Source: Acidobacteriota bacterium
GTDB taxonomy: Bacteria > Acidobacteriota > Terriglobia > Terriglobales > Acidobacteriaceae
NCBI GenBank assembly: GCA_021805955.1
Contig: JAJZDO010000100.1
Span: forward strand, 1 to 7,767
Length of the DNA: 7,767 nucleotides
Direction: 5' to 3'
Positions 1 through 5,271 of this stretch are shown here, one piece after another. Both the position numbers and the translations under genes were made by a program. Position 1 is the stretch's first letter. Each line of letters starts with the position of its first letter. Below the pieces are notes generated by a model. That model was not told the DNA's origin and searched no databases. It was given only the letters and a program-made list of their open reading frames with translations.

Positions 1-717
1 CGCGATGTCGCCCCCCAGCAATGTTGCCAATTCTTCCGCCATGGCCAGATTTTTTTGCTCCTTGATGCCTCGCCCCACAGCGACGATGACTTCAGACTGA
101 GAAAGGTCGACGGCCTGCTTGGCTTCTTTGAAAATTTCGTGCGGCTGCACGCGAATCGCGCCATCCGGCACGGTCGCATGGATGGTTTCAACCGGCGCGG
201 TCCCGGCTTCCGCCAGATCGCCGCGAAAAGCAGCGTTCTGGAAGGTGGCCATCCATAAAGGTCCGTTGTCGCTAAACGACACATCGGCGGCAAATTTCCC
301 CTGAAACATCTGCCTGGTAAACAGCAGCTTGCCGTTTTCGTATTTGTAGCCGATGGCATCGGGAATGACGGTCTTGCCCAGCGCCAGAGCCAGGCGGGGA
401 GCAAAGTCCCGCACCTGATAGGTATGCGGCATCAGCACCAGCTTCGGCTGCTTGCTGGACAAAAATTCTTTCAGCACATAGACGAAGGCGTCCGAGGTAT
501 ACGCGACCAGCTGGGGGGATTCGATGGCGTAGACCTTGGCAGCTTTCCTGCTTGCCAACTCCTCTGCAATGGCCGCGATACCGCTGCCCATCACGGCAAT
601 CTCCACCTGCCAGCCGGTATCTTTGGCGATCGACTGGGCAGCCGTGATCGTTTCCAGCGAGACACGGTTCAGCTTCGATTGCTGCTGCTCAACGAGGACC
701 AGAATCGTTTCGGGCAT
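1..717 (-). CDS. etfA: Electron transfer flavoprotein subunit alpha, N-terminal 239 residues (cut by window edge)
   Basis: EtfA pairs with EtfB to form a soluble heterodimer that carries electrons on FAD between dehydrogenases and a membrane quinone reductase or another acceptor. The frame is open from the ATG at 717 to base 1, giving 239 codons with no stop; the family is usually about 320 residues. The visible part is the alpha/beta N-terminal domain, starting METILVLVE-like, with PHTYQVRDFAPRLALALG at residues 97-114, a long beta region at 120-185, and the domain junction VAVGRGIK at 212-219 followed by the LATLLGG helix (230-236). The C-terminal FAD-binding domain lies outside the window. 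A GGAA lies about 11 bases before the ATG, a modest ribosome site, and a strong hairpin (735-762) ends 17 bases upstream. EtfB is encoded upstream on the same strand, but not adjacent: a small membrane protein gene lies between. Identification is firm; the partner dehydrogenase cannot be told from here. Confidence 0.93.
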   Translation of the reverse strand, partial: MPETILVLVEQQQSKLNRVSLETITAAQSIAKDTGWQVEIAVMGSGIAAIAEELASRKAAKVYAIESPQLVAYTSDAFVYVLKEFLSSKQPKLVLMPHTYQVRDFAPRLALALGKTVIPDAIGYKYENGKLLFTRQMFQGKFAADVSFSDNGPLWMATFQNAAFRGDLAEAGTAPVETIHATVPDGAIRVQPHEIFKEAKQAVDLSQSEVIVAVGRGIKEQKNLAMAEELATLLGGDIA

Positions 718-730
718 ACGGCTCAATTCC

Positions 731-762
731 AAAAGTCAGCCCATGCCGAAGCACGGGCTGAC
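731..762 (-). terminator. UUCG-capped hairpin followed by TTTT, just upstream of etfA
   Basis: On the minus strand GTCAGCCCGTGC, loop TTCG, GCATGGGCTGAC forms a 12-bp stem with one G-U wobble, then TTTTGG. The wobble pairs only on the minus strand (on plus it is an A-C mismatch), so the RNA form fits the direction of the genes. The C(UUCG)G loop is a known extra-stable tetraloop. The U tract is only four long, so this may be a weak or leaky terminator/attenuator, an RNA processing or stability stem, or a dispersed intergenic repeat. It ends shortly before the etfA ribosome site. Confidence 0.5.
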
Positions 763-817
763 GAAGCGGCGAAGCGATCTTCGAAGAAGGCGAGCCGCCG
801 GATCGCCCATGAAGATC
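763..817. repeat. Inverted-repeat-rich spacer between the 2-TM gene and etfA
   Basis: Several inverted repeats are packed here: GCGATC (774-779) with GATCGC (801-806), CGGCG (767-771) with CGCCG (796-800), and the 10-bp palindrome TCTTCGAAGA (778-787). The arms overlap, so they are alternatives rather than one fold. Together with the adjacent UUCG hairpin this makes the whole 100-bp spacer structured, as in REP-like intergenic elements. No second copy is present in this window, so its repeat nature is untested. Confidence 0.3.
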
Positions 818-1096
818 TCAGTCGAATTCAGGCGTGCCCTTACGCAGCACGGTCCCGGTCACCAGGCAGATGGCCGAGAGCGTGCCGGCGATGATCATGT
901 AATAGCCCATGGGGTGAATCCATCCCGGATCATAGGTGAAATCCTGGCCGGCCCATACCGTCAACAATGTGGCCATGATTCCCAAAATTCCGCCCATCAC
1001 CTGCAGCATCAAGCCACGGAAACGGCGCTTATCGAGCGCGACCACCTGGTCGGGCGTCAGATCGCGCTCTTCCGGAGGCAACAGCATATTTGGCAT
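818..1096 (-). CDS. Small two-helix membrane protein between etfB and etfA, function unknown
   Basis: A 92-residue protein that I do not recognise as a named family. The N-terminus (residues 1-27) is polar and charged, with PPEERDLTPDQVVALDKRR, and is likely cytosolic. Two hydrophobic stretches follow, about residues 28-50 (GLMLQVMGGILGIMATLLTVW) and 64-86 (GYYMIIAGTLSAICLVTGTVL), joined by a short aromatic, acidic loop (QDFTYDPGWIHPM). The tail is short (RKGTPEFD). The positive charge before helix 1 and after helix 2 suggests both ends face the cytosol. The ATG at 1096 is chosen because AAGGAG lies 10 bases upstream; an in-frame ATG further upstream would add 24 non-conserved-looking residues without a ribosome site. 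It lies 80 bases after etfB and 100 before etfA on the same strand, so it is probably co-transcribed. A membrane-linked role in ETF electron transfer is an inference from position only. Confidence 0.75.
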   Translation of the reverse strand: MPNMLLPPEERDLTPDQVVALDKRRFRGLMLQVMGGILGIMATLLTVWAGQDFTYDPGWIHPMGYYMIIAGTLSAICLVTGTVLRKGTPEFD

Positions 1097-1106
1097 TGTC
1101 TTGGTT

Positions 1107-1112
1107 CTCCTT
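1107..1112 (-). promoter_or_regulatory. Ribosome binding site that sets the 2-TM protein start
   Basis: AAGGAG on the minus strand, 10 bases before the ATG at 1096. It favours 1096 over the upstream in-frame ATG at 1168 and over the ATG at 1087. The same CAAGGAGAACCA string precedes the aldolase gene, suggesting a preferred translation-start context in this genome. Confidence 0.7.
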
Positions 1113-1176
1113 GCAATTTTTTCGCGATGCGGACTCAGTACGCCCCCACGTCCGCAACATATACACACTATTAAAG

Positions 1177-1947
1177 CTAAATCACGCGGGCTTCGTTGCG
1201 AAGCTTGTCGACCAGCTTTTTCGCAATTTCAGCAGGCGATCCCTGGAGCATCTCTGTCTTCTTCTGCTTCACCGGTATATACAGCCGTTCAATTGTTTGC
1301 AGATTTGTTCCCAGCTTGCTGGCGACATCGGCCAGCGTCAACTGCTTGACCGGCTTGTTCCTCGCCTGTTTGATGCCAATCAAGGTTGCGTAGCGCAACT
1401 TATTGATTCCGCTTTGGATAGTCAGTATGCATGGCAGCGGAATATCCATCCATTGATACTGTCCGGCCTCCAATTCGCGCTTCAGGCGTAGCCCGGTTTC
1501 CGCCTTTTCGATTCCAATGATAATGGTTCCGTGTGGCCAGCCAAGAAGCTCCGCCAGCAGGACGCCGGTTTGCGCGAAGCCGAAGTCATCCGATTGCAGG
1601 CCGGTGAAGACGATATCGAAGCTCTCGCCTTCGATGGCGGCCGCGATGGCGCGTGCCGTGCTGACTGGATCGATCGAGGCGAATGAATCGTCGACAAGAT
1701 GAATGGCGCGGTCGGCCCCTTTTGCCAGCGCCTCCCGCAGAACCTGCTGCGCGCGCGCCGGGCCCGCGGTGACCACCACCACTTCGCCGCCATGCTTTTC
1801 CTTCTGGCGCAGCGCCTCTTCCAGCGCGTAAGCGTCCGGTTCGTTTACTTCATAGGAGACGTCCTCGCGAATCCACGTTCCCGTCTCGTTTAGTTTGAGC
1901 GGCGCGTCCTTCTGCGGGACTTGTTTCATGCAAACCAGAATTTTCAT
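1177..1947 (-). CDS. etfB: Electron transfer flavoprotein subunit beta
   Basis: EtfB (256 residues, normal length) is the second half of the ETF heterodimer; it binds AMP structurally, or a second FAD in bifurcating types, and supplies the docking surface for dehydrogenases. The protein opens with the family hallmark MKILVCMKQVP. Further matches are NEPDAYALEEALR (35-47), VVVTAGPARAQQVLREALAKGADRAIHL (57-84), GLQSDDFGFAQTGVLLAELLGWP (116-138), and the EtfB signature region from about 155 to 176 (KRELEAGQ then IPLPCILT), continuing SGINKLRYATLIGIKQARNKP (179-199). The start is set by homology; the upstream ribosome site is weak (AAAG only). It begins 77 bases after the nuclease gene and precedes the 2-TM gene and etfA. 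Whether this ETF is of the simple or the bifurcating kind cannot be decided without the C-terminal half of EtfA and a careful alignment. Confidence 0.95.
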   Translation of the reverse strand: MKILVCMKQVPQKDAPLKLNETGTWIREDVSYEVNEPDAYALEEALRQKEKHGGEVVVVTAGPARAQQVLREALAKGADRAIHLVDDSFASIDPVSTARAIAAAIEGESFDIVFTGLQSDDFGFAQTGVLLAELLGWPHGTIIIGIEKAETGLRLKRELEAGQYQWMDIPLPCILTIQSGINKLRYATLIGIKQARNKPVKQLTLADVASKLGTNLQTIERLYIPVKQKKTEMLQGSPAEIAKKLVDKLRNEARVI

Positions 1948-2024
1948 ACACTTTAGGCGACTGGGGTAGTGTATCGAAGTGCGCAGACCGTGGTCGAGGC
2001 GCGCACCAAGGTTAAGGCCAGCGT
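1948..2024. other. Spacer between the nuclease gene and etfB
   Basis: 77 bases with no gene. A short 5-bp inverted repeat (TGCGC/GCGCA, minus strand) encloses GACC-GGTC around 1986-1995, but there is no U tract and no clear -10/-35 pair. It may hold the etfB promoter if the ETF genes are not read through from the nuclease gene; nothing here proves it. Confidence 0.3.
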
Positions 2025-3131
2025 TTACCCGTTCTCTAATTCGAGCATTCCGTATTCGAGGAACAGCTTTTGAAGCTGTACGGAGTTGATCAACTCCAAA
2101 CCAACCCTTTCCCCAAATTCTCGTGCCTGCATAGTGAAATCCGATGTCGTGATGAAGATGCCTTTCATGGCGTTGTCAGCTCTGACCGCCCCATAGAAAT
2201 CCCTCACTGTGGGCGCTCCAACAAGGACATCGGGTGTGAATCGTTTGCACTGAAACAAATAGCGTCCCCCGAAGATAGGCTTATCGAACATGGCGATAAT
2301 GTCGATTCCGCCATCTCCAGAAGTCTTTGTCATTTCTGTGTGAAATCCCATTTGAGAGAGCAAGAATGCAATCAGTCGCTCGAACTCCTGTCCTGATAAA
2401 TGCTGGAGGTTGCCGACATCATTTGTTGCGGCAGTGTCTGGACGCACGTTGATCCCGAAAACCAGCGACGCATCCTCTTTTGTGATGACGGGTTTGTCGA
2501 TGGCCCGCGCCAGTCGCCGGAACACAATATCGATGGCACCAGGCCGATCACAGCTCTGAGCGATTAACTCAGCAACACCAGGCTCAAGCGAGGCTCCAGC
2601 TTTGCTGGCGCTGCTTTCCGCAATCGCCTGAAGCTGAGGTCTGGTATACGGCTGGAAGCTCAAGATCAACGAGAACTCACTGAGCAATTCTTGTGGACAA
2701 TCAGCTTTCTTGGGGCAGGTAGCGATCAAAGTGAAAGGATGAAGGTCCATGACATGAGTGCGCGCTGCAGGCCCCTGCCCAATAATGATGCTCAGTTTGT
2801 CGTCCCGCAAGGCGCCTATCAGGCGCTCGGCGAAAACTGACTTTAGCGATTGAACATTCGAGAGCAGTAAGACCTGGCTTTTCTTTAGATTGGTGAGTAA
2901 GGCGGTCAAGTCGCCCTGTTGCTGTATCTGTCTTGCGTCCTCCTTCTGGAATCCAACGCCCATTTCGTTCGCGAAAACGTTGGCGAGGGTTTCTTTCCCC
3001 ATCCCATCTTCGCCGGTGAGCAAGATATGTCCGGCCGTGGTGCCTTTGGAGGCGAAGAACCCGCCGAATCCCTTCAATCGCGCGACTACATCCTGCTGCC
3101 CAATGATGTCGCTAAATCGCACAGGTTGCAT
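2025..3131 (-). CDS. Degenerate RuvB-like AAA+ domain fused to an Mrr-type restriction endonuclease domain
   Basis: A 368-residue two-domain protein. Residues 6-225 follow the RuvB ATPase core nearly end to end: FSDIIGQQDVVARLKGF, TLANVFANEMGVGF (48-61), GDLTALLTNL (73-82), IIIGQGPAARTHVMDLHPFTLIAT (115-138). ATPase residues are lost: Walker A reads GEDGMGKE (40-47), with Glu where RuvB has Thr after the lysine; Walker B reads LLLSN (88-92), where RuvB has IDE; the arginine-finger region reads ELLSEFS (148-154) for PLRDRFG; sensor 2 has Gly198 for Arg. The RuvB winged helix is missing. Residues 245-358 instead form an Mrr_cat PD-(D/E)XK domain: LSGQEFERLIAFLLSQMGF, then GDGGIDI (272-278, Asp277) and QCKR (294-297), all key residues present, then GIFITTSDFT and the helix ending LQKLF. 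AAGGGA lies 10 bases before the start. No methylase accompanies it. Sampled lines are 43-50% GC against 57-72% in neighbours, suggesting transfer. Likely a DNA-cleaving defence or repair factor; target unknown. Confidence 0.88.
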   Translation of the reverse strand: MQPVRFSDIIGQQDVVARLKGFGGFFASKGTTAGHILLTGEDGMGKETLANVFANEMGVGFQKEDARQIQQQGDLTALLTNLKKSQVLLLSNVQSLKSVFAERLIGALRDDKLSIIIGQGPAARTHVMDLHPFTLIATCPKKADCPQELLSEFSLILSFQPYTRPQLQAIAESSASKAGASLEPGVAELIAQSCDRPGAIDIVFRRLARAIDKPVITKEDASLVFGINVRPDTAATNDVGNLQHLSGQEFERLIAFLLSQMGFHTEMTKTSGDGGIDIIAMFDKPIFGGRYLFQCKRFTPDVLVGAPTVRDFYGAVRADNAMKGIFITTSDFTMQAREFGERVGLELINSVQLQKLFLEYGMLELENG

Positions 3132-3220
3132 GGGTTTAAGGTCCCTTCTGGTTGAATTGGAACATATTGACGCACGCGCCGCATCCTTGCCGTGCAGCCA
3201 GTTTCCCCAGGCGATGAGTT
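3132..3220. other. Spacer between the aldolase and nuclease genes
   Basis: 89 bases after the aldolase stop. Apart from the nuclease ribosome site (AAGGGA, 3142-3147) I see no convincing promoter or terminator. An open frame crossing it belongs to a shadow of the aldolase gene. If the nuclease was inserted here, no clear target-site duplication flanks it; only CCTTAA is shared between this spacer and the one on its far side. Confidence 0.3.
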
Positions 3221-3874
3221 TTAGCTGGCACCGCGAAACGTTTTGACGACCTGAATGTATTTTCTGGCATTTTCTGTGATGACGTCGCTGCGGCCCTCGC
3301 GGGCTGCCTTGGCATCGACCAGATCGCCGCCCACTCCCAGCGCGAATGCGCCCGCCGCAAGGAACTCCTCGGCTGTGCTAAGCGAAACGCCGCCGGTGGG
3401 GATGATTTGAATCTGAGGCAGCGGACCTTGCAGTGCCTTCAGATACTTCGCTCCGCCGAGAGCGCTGCACGGAAATACTTTCACCACGTCGGCCCCAGCC
3501 TGCCATGCGGTCAGGATTTCCGTTGGCGTCAACGCGCCCGGCATGACAGGGACGCTATACCGGCGGCATAGCTCAATGGTGCGCAGATCGAGCGCCGGAC
3601 TGACGATAAATTGCGCGCCTGCGAGCAGGCAGTTGCGAGCGGTCTCCGCATCGAGAACGGTGCCCGCGCCGAGCAGCAACTTGTCGCCGTGATGGTCGGC
3701 CAACTGCTCAATGACGCGAATCGCGCCAGGCACGGTCATCGTCACTTCCAGGATGTCGATGCCGCCAGCCAGAATGGCGCCGGCGAGGGTCATCGCCTCC
3801 TCGGCGAAAGTTGCGCGCAAAACTGGAACCAGTCCCAGTTCGCGCATGTGCTGCATGATTGTGCTTTTGTCCAT
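3221..3874 (-). CDS. eda: 2-dehydro-3-deoxy-phosphogluconate (KDPG/KHG) aldolase
   Basis: A class I aldolase that cleaves KDPG to pyruvate and glyceraldehyde 3-phosphate, the last step of the Entner-Doudoroff and uronate/deoxygluconate routes; many homologues also act on 4-hydroxy-2-oxoglutarate. The 217-residue TIM barrel has the usual length. Visible landmarks: PVLR (17-20), general-acid region GGIDILEVTMTVPGA with Glu43, GAGTVL (69-74), SPALD (92-96), PVMPGALTPTEI (109-120), the Schiff-base lysine Lys132 in VKVFP (131-135), and the phosphate-binding PTGGV (159-163). The E. coli enzyme has EVTLRT; the arginine of that motif is absent here, as in many other family members. Two ATGs are adjacent; the second (3874) sits 7 bases from AAGGAG and the first (3877) only 4, so 3874 is preferred; an ATG at 3925 has no ribosome site. 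It follows the kinase gene by about 80 bases, and the two functions are consecutive. Confidence 0.93.
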   Translation of the reverse strand: MDKSTIMQHMRELGLVPVLRATFAEEAMTLAGAILAGGIDILEVTMTVPGAIRVIEQLADHHGDKLLLGAGTVLDAETARNCLLAGAQFIVSPALDLRTIELCRRYSVPVMPGALTPTEILTAWQAGADVVKVFPCSALGGAKYLKALQGPLPQIQIIPTGGVSLSTAEEFLAAGAFALGVGGDLVDAKAAREGRSDVITENARKYIQVVKTFRGAS

Positions 3875-3881
3875 CATGGTT

Positions 3882-3887
3882 CTCCTT
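3882..3887 (-). promoter_or_regulatory. Ribosome binding site deciding the aldolase start
   Basis: AAGGAG on the minus strand, followed by AACC and then ATGATG. Spacing is 4 bases to the first ATG and 7 to the second, which favours the second. It rules against the upstream ATG at 3925, which would add 17 Arg/Pro-rich residues lacking aldolase similarity. Confidence 0.7.
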
Positions 3888-3955
3888 GGTTGACCCCTCA
3901 CGCGGGCCCGCTCGGCGGCCGGCATTCACCGCTCATGATTCAAGCATCCAGCAAG

Positions 3956-5065
3956 CTATCGAACAACCCGCGCGCTGCCGCCTCGCATCAGTCGCTCGAC
4001 CTCATTCAGGGTAGCCATGGTGGTGTCGCCAGGAGTTGTCATCGCCAGTGCTCCGTGGGCGCAGCCGCAGTCGACCGCCCACTGCGGATCTTTGCCGCTC
4101 AGCAGGCCATAAATCAATCCGGATGCGAAGGAATCGCCGCCGCCAATGCGATCGAAAATTTCCAAATCGGGCATGCGCCGCGCTTCGTAGAACTCGCCAT
4201 CGAAATAGCAGATCGCGCCCCAGTCGTTGCGGGTCGCAGTCTTTGCGTGACGCAACGTCGTTCCCACGACGCGGAAATTGGGATACTCGGCGACCGCCTG
4301 GCGAATCATGGCGCGGAACTGGGCTGTGTCGAGGTCGGCTAGATTGTCGTCAACGCCGTTGATTTCAAATCCAAGCGCGGCGGTAAAGTCCTCTTCGTTG
4401 CCCAGCATCACGTCGACCAGCCCGGCGAGTTCACGGTTCACTTCGCAAGCGCGCTGTTTGCCGCCGATGGATTTCCACAATGAGTCGCGATAATTCAGAT
4501 CGTAAGAAATGATGGTACCGTGCCGATGCGCCGCTTCCATGGCTTCGCGGGCCACCAGCGGCGCGGTTTCCGATAGCGCGCAAAAAATGCCGCCGGTATG
4601 AAACCATCGCGCTCCCTCGCGGCCAAAAATTTCGTCCCAGTCGATCATCCCTGGCTTCAATTGCGAGGCCGCCGTGTGTCCACGGTCGGAGCAGCCGAGC
4701 GCCGCGCGCACTCCAAAGCCGCGTTCCGTAAAATTCAGCCCGTTGCGCACAGTTCGACCCACGCCGTCGAACGGCATCCAGAGCAGGTGCGAAAGATCGA
4801 CGCCGCCCTGCAACATCAAATCCTCAATCAATCGTCCCACAGGATTATCGGCCAGCGCAGTGACCATTGCGGTGCGCAGGTTGAAGCAGCGTCGCAAGCC
4901 GCGGGCCACGTTATACTCACCGCCGCCCTCCCATGCGCGAAACTGCCGCGTCGTCGCGACCCGCTCGTTGCCGGGATCAAGCCGCAACATCACTTCTCCC
5001 AGACTCACCATGTCCCAGCGGCAGGCCTCGCGCGGTTTCAGGTCGAGACGTTTATTCCCGTTCAT
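3956..5065 (-). CDS. kdgK: PfkB-family sugar kinase, probable 2-keto-3-deoxygluconate kinase
   Basis: A ribokinase-like (PfkB) kinase of 369 residues, predicted to phosphorylate 2-keto-3-deoxygluconate with ATP to give KDPG, the substrate of the aldolase encoded next. Seen directly: SLGEVMLRLDPG (21-32) at the start of the fold, the sugar-binding GGGEYNVARGL (47-57), TALADNPVGR (69-78), the lid region 90-125, NYRDSLWK (191-198), NEEDF (223-227), and PfkB signature 2 DRIGGGDSFASGL (305-317) with the catalytic base Asp311. It is longer than typical KdgK (about 310 residues) because of loops at 115-145 and 235-250. The ATG at 5065 is chosen because AAAGG precedes it by 5 bases; ATG 5011 would start at MVSLGE, and the frame reaching 5236 runs into untranslated leader. 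First gene of the minus-strand run. Family is certain; substrate is inferred mainly from the neighbouring aldolase, and other 2-keto or hexose sugars are possible. Confidence 0.85.
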   Translation of the reverse strand: MNGNKRLDLKPREACRWDMVSLGEVMLRLDPGNERVATTRQFRAWEGGGEYNVARGLRRCFNLRTAMVTALADNPVGRLIEDLMLQGGVDLSHLLWMPFDGVGRTVRNGLNFTERGFGVRAALGCSDRGHTAASQLKPGMIDWDEIFGREGARWFHTGGIFCALSETAPLVAREAMEAAHRHGTIISYDLNYRDSLWKSIGGKQRACEVNRELAGLVDVMLGNEEDFTAALGFEINGVDDNLADLDTAQFRAMIRQAVAEYPNFRVVGTTLRHAKTATRNDWGAICYFDGEFYEARRMPDLEIFDRIGGGDSFASGLIYGLLSGKDPQWAVDCGCAHGALAMTTPGDTTMATLNEVERLMRGGSARVVR

Positions 5066-5162
5066 TGTTGCCTTTCCCTTGCATCGTTCGCTTGCTTTCT
5101 TGCCCAAGACGGCGAGCCGACGCGTCGATTCCACTACATTTCCCGCGAATGATTGGACTCCC

Positions 5163-5177
5163 TCGCATGATATGCGA
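5163..5177. promoter_or_regulatory. Candidate operator palindrome
   Basis: TCGCAT and ATGCGA form a perfect inverted repeat around a GAT centre, the size bound by many dimeric repressors. It lies 98 bases before the kinase start and 95 before the ABC-F start. In favour of a regulatory site are its perfect symmetry and its place in a divergent promoter region; no matching regulator gene is in view and no second copy was noticed. Confidence 0.3.
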
Positions 5178-5262
5178 CCCTTCGGCGAAAATGAAATCGG
5201 GCTGCATTCAATCGTTGCCTGGCAATTCCAGCGCACGTTTCCACGGTAAGTGTGAAAAACTT

Positions 5263-5267
5263 AAGGA
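5263..5267 (+). promoter_or_regulatory. Ribosome binding site deciding the ABC-F start
   Basis: AAGGA 4 bases before the ATG at 5272. It fixes the start at MISVSNISMRYG, which matches the N-terminus of the family, and excludes the 113 extra residues that an upstream in-frame ATG at 4933 would add across the divergent kinase gene. Confidence 0.7.
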
Positions 5268-5271
5268 AGAT

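Larger units (their letters stand above)
5066..5271. promoter_or_regulatory. Divergent intergenic region between the sugar kinase and the ABC-F gene
   Basis: 206 bases that must carry promoters for both directions, since the genes on either side diverge. No -10/-35 pair is strong enough to mark. It holds two perfect palindromes: CGACGCGTCG (5118-5127) and TCGCAT-GAT-ATGCGA (5163-5177), the second roughly midway between the two starts. It also holds the ribosome sites AAGGGAAAGG (5071-5080, minus) and AAGGA (5263-5267, plus). Confidence 0.55.

Noticed and set aside
424..1491. Overlapping plus-strand frames of 130-210 codons across the ETF genes
   Set aside because: They are opposite to well-supported EtfA, EtfB and the 2-TM protein and show no domain features or ribosome sites.
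2025..3131. Reading this gene as the housekeeping ruvB
   Set aside because: It lacks the Walker B acids, arginine finger and winged helix, carries an Mrr domain and is not next to ruvA or ruvC.
1948..3220. Target-site duplication or transposon ends around the nuclease gene
   Set aside because: Only CCTTAA is shared by the two flanking spacers, which is expected by chance; no terminal inverted repeats or transposase were seen.
3136..3360. Minus-strand open frame of 74 codons ending near the nuclease start
   Set aside because: It overlaps the 3' end of the aldolase gene in another frame, has no ribosome site and its Arg/Ala/Pro-rich product resembles a shadow of GC-rich coding sequence.
3878..3955. 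Possible terminator between the kinase and aldolase genes (GGCC-rich imperfect repeat near 3900-3920)
   Set aside because: Pairing is imperfect, there is no U tract, and the two enzymes are consecutive steps expected to be co-transcribed.
4933..5271. N-terminal extension of 113 residues on the ABC-F protein
   Set aside because: It would overlap the divergent kinase gene and leader; the family N-terminus and a ribosome site both point to 5272.
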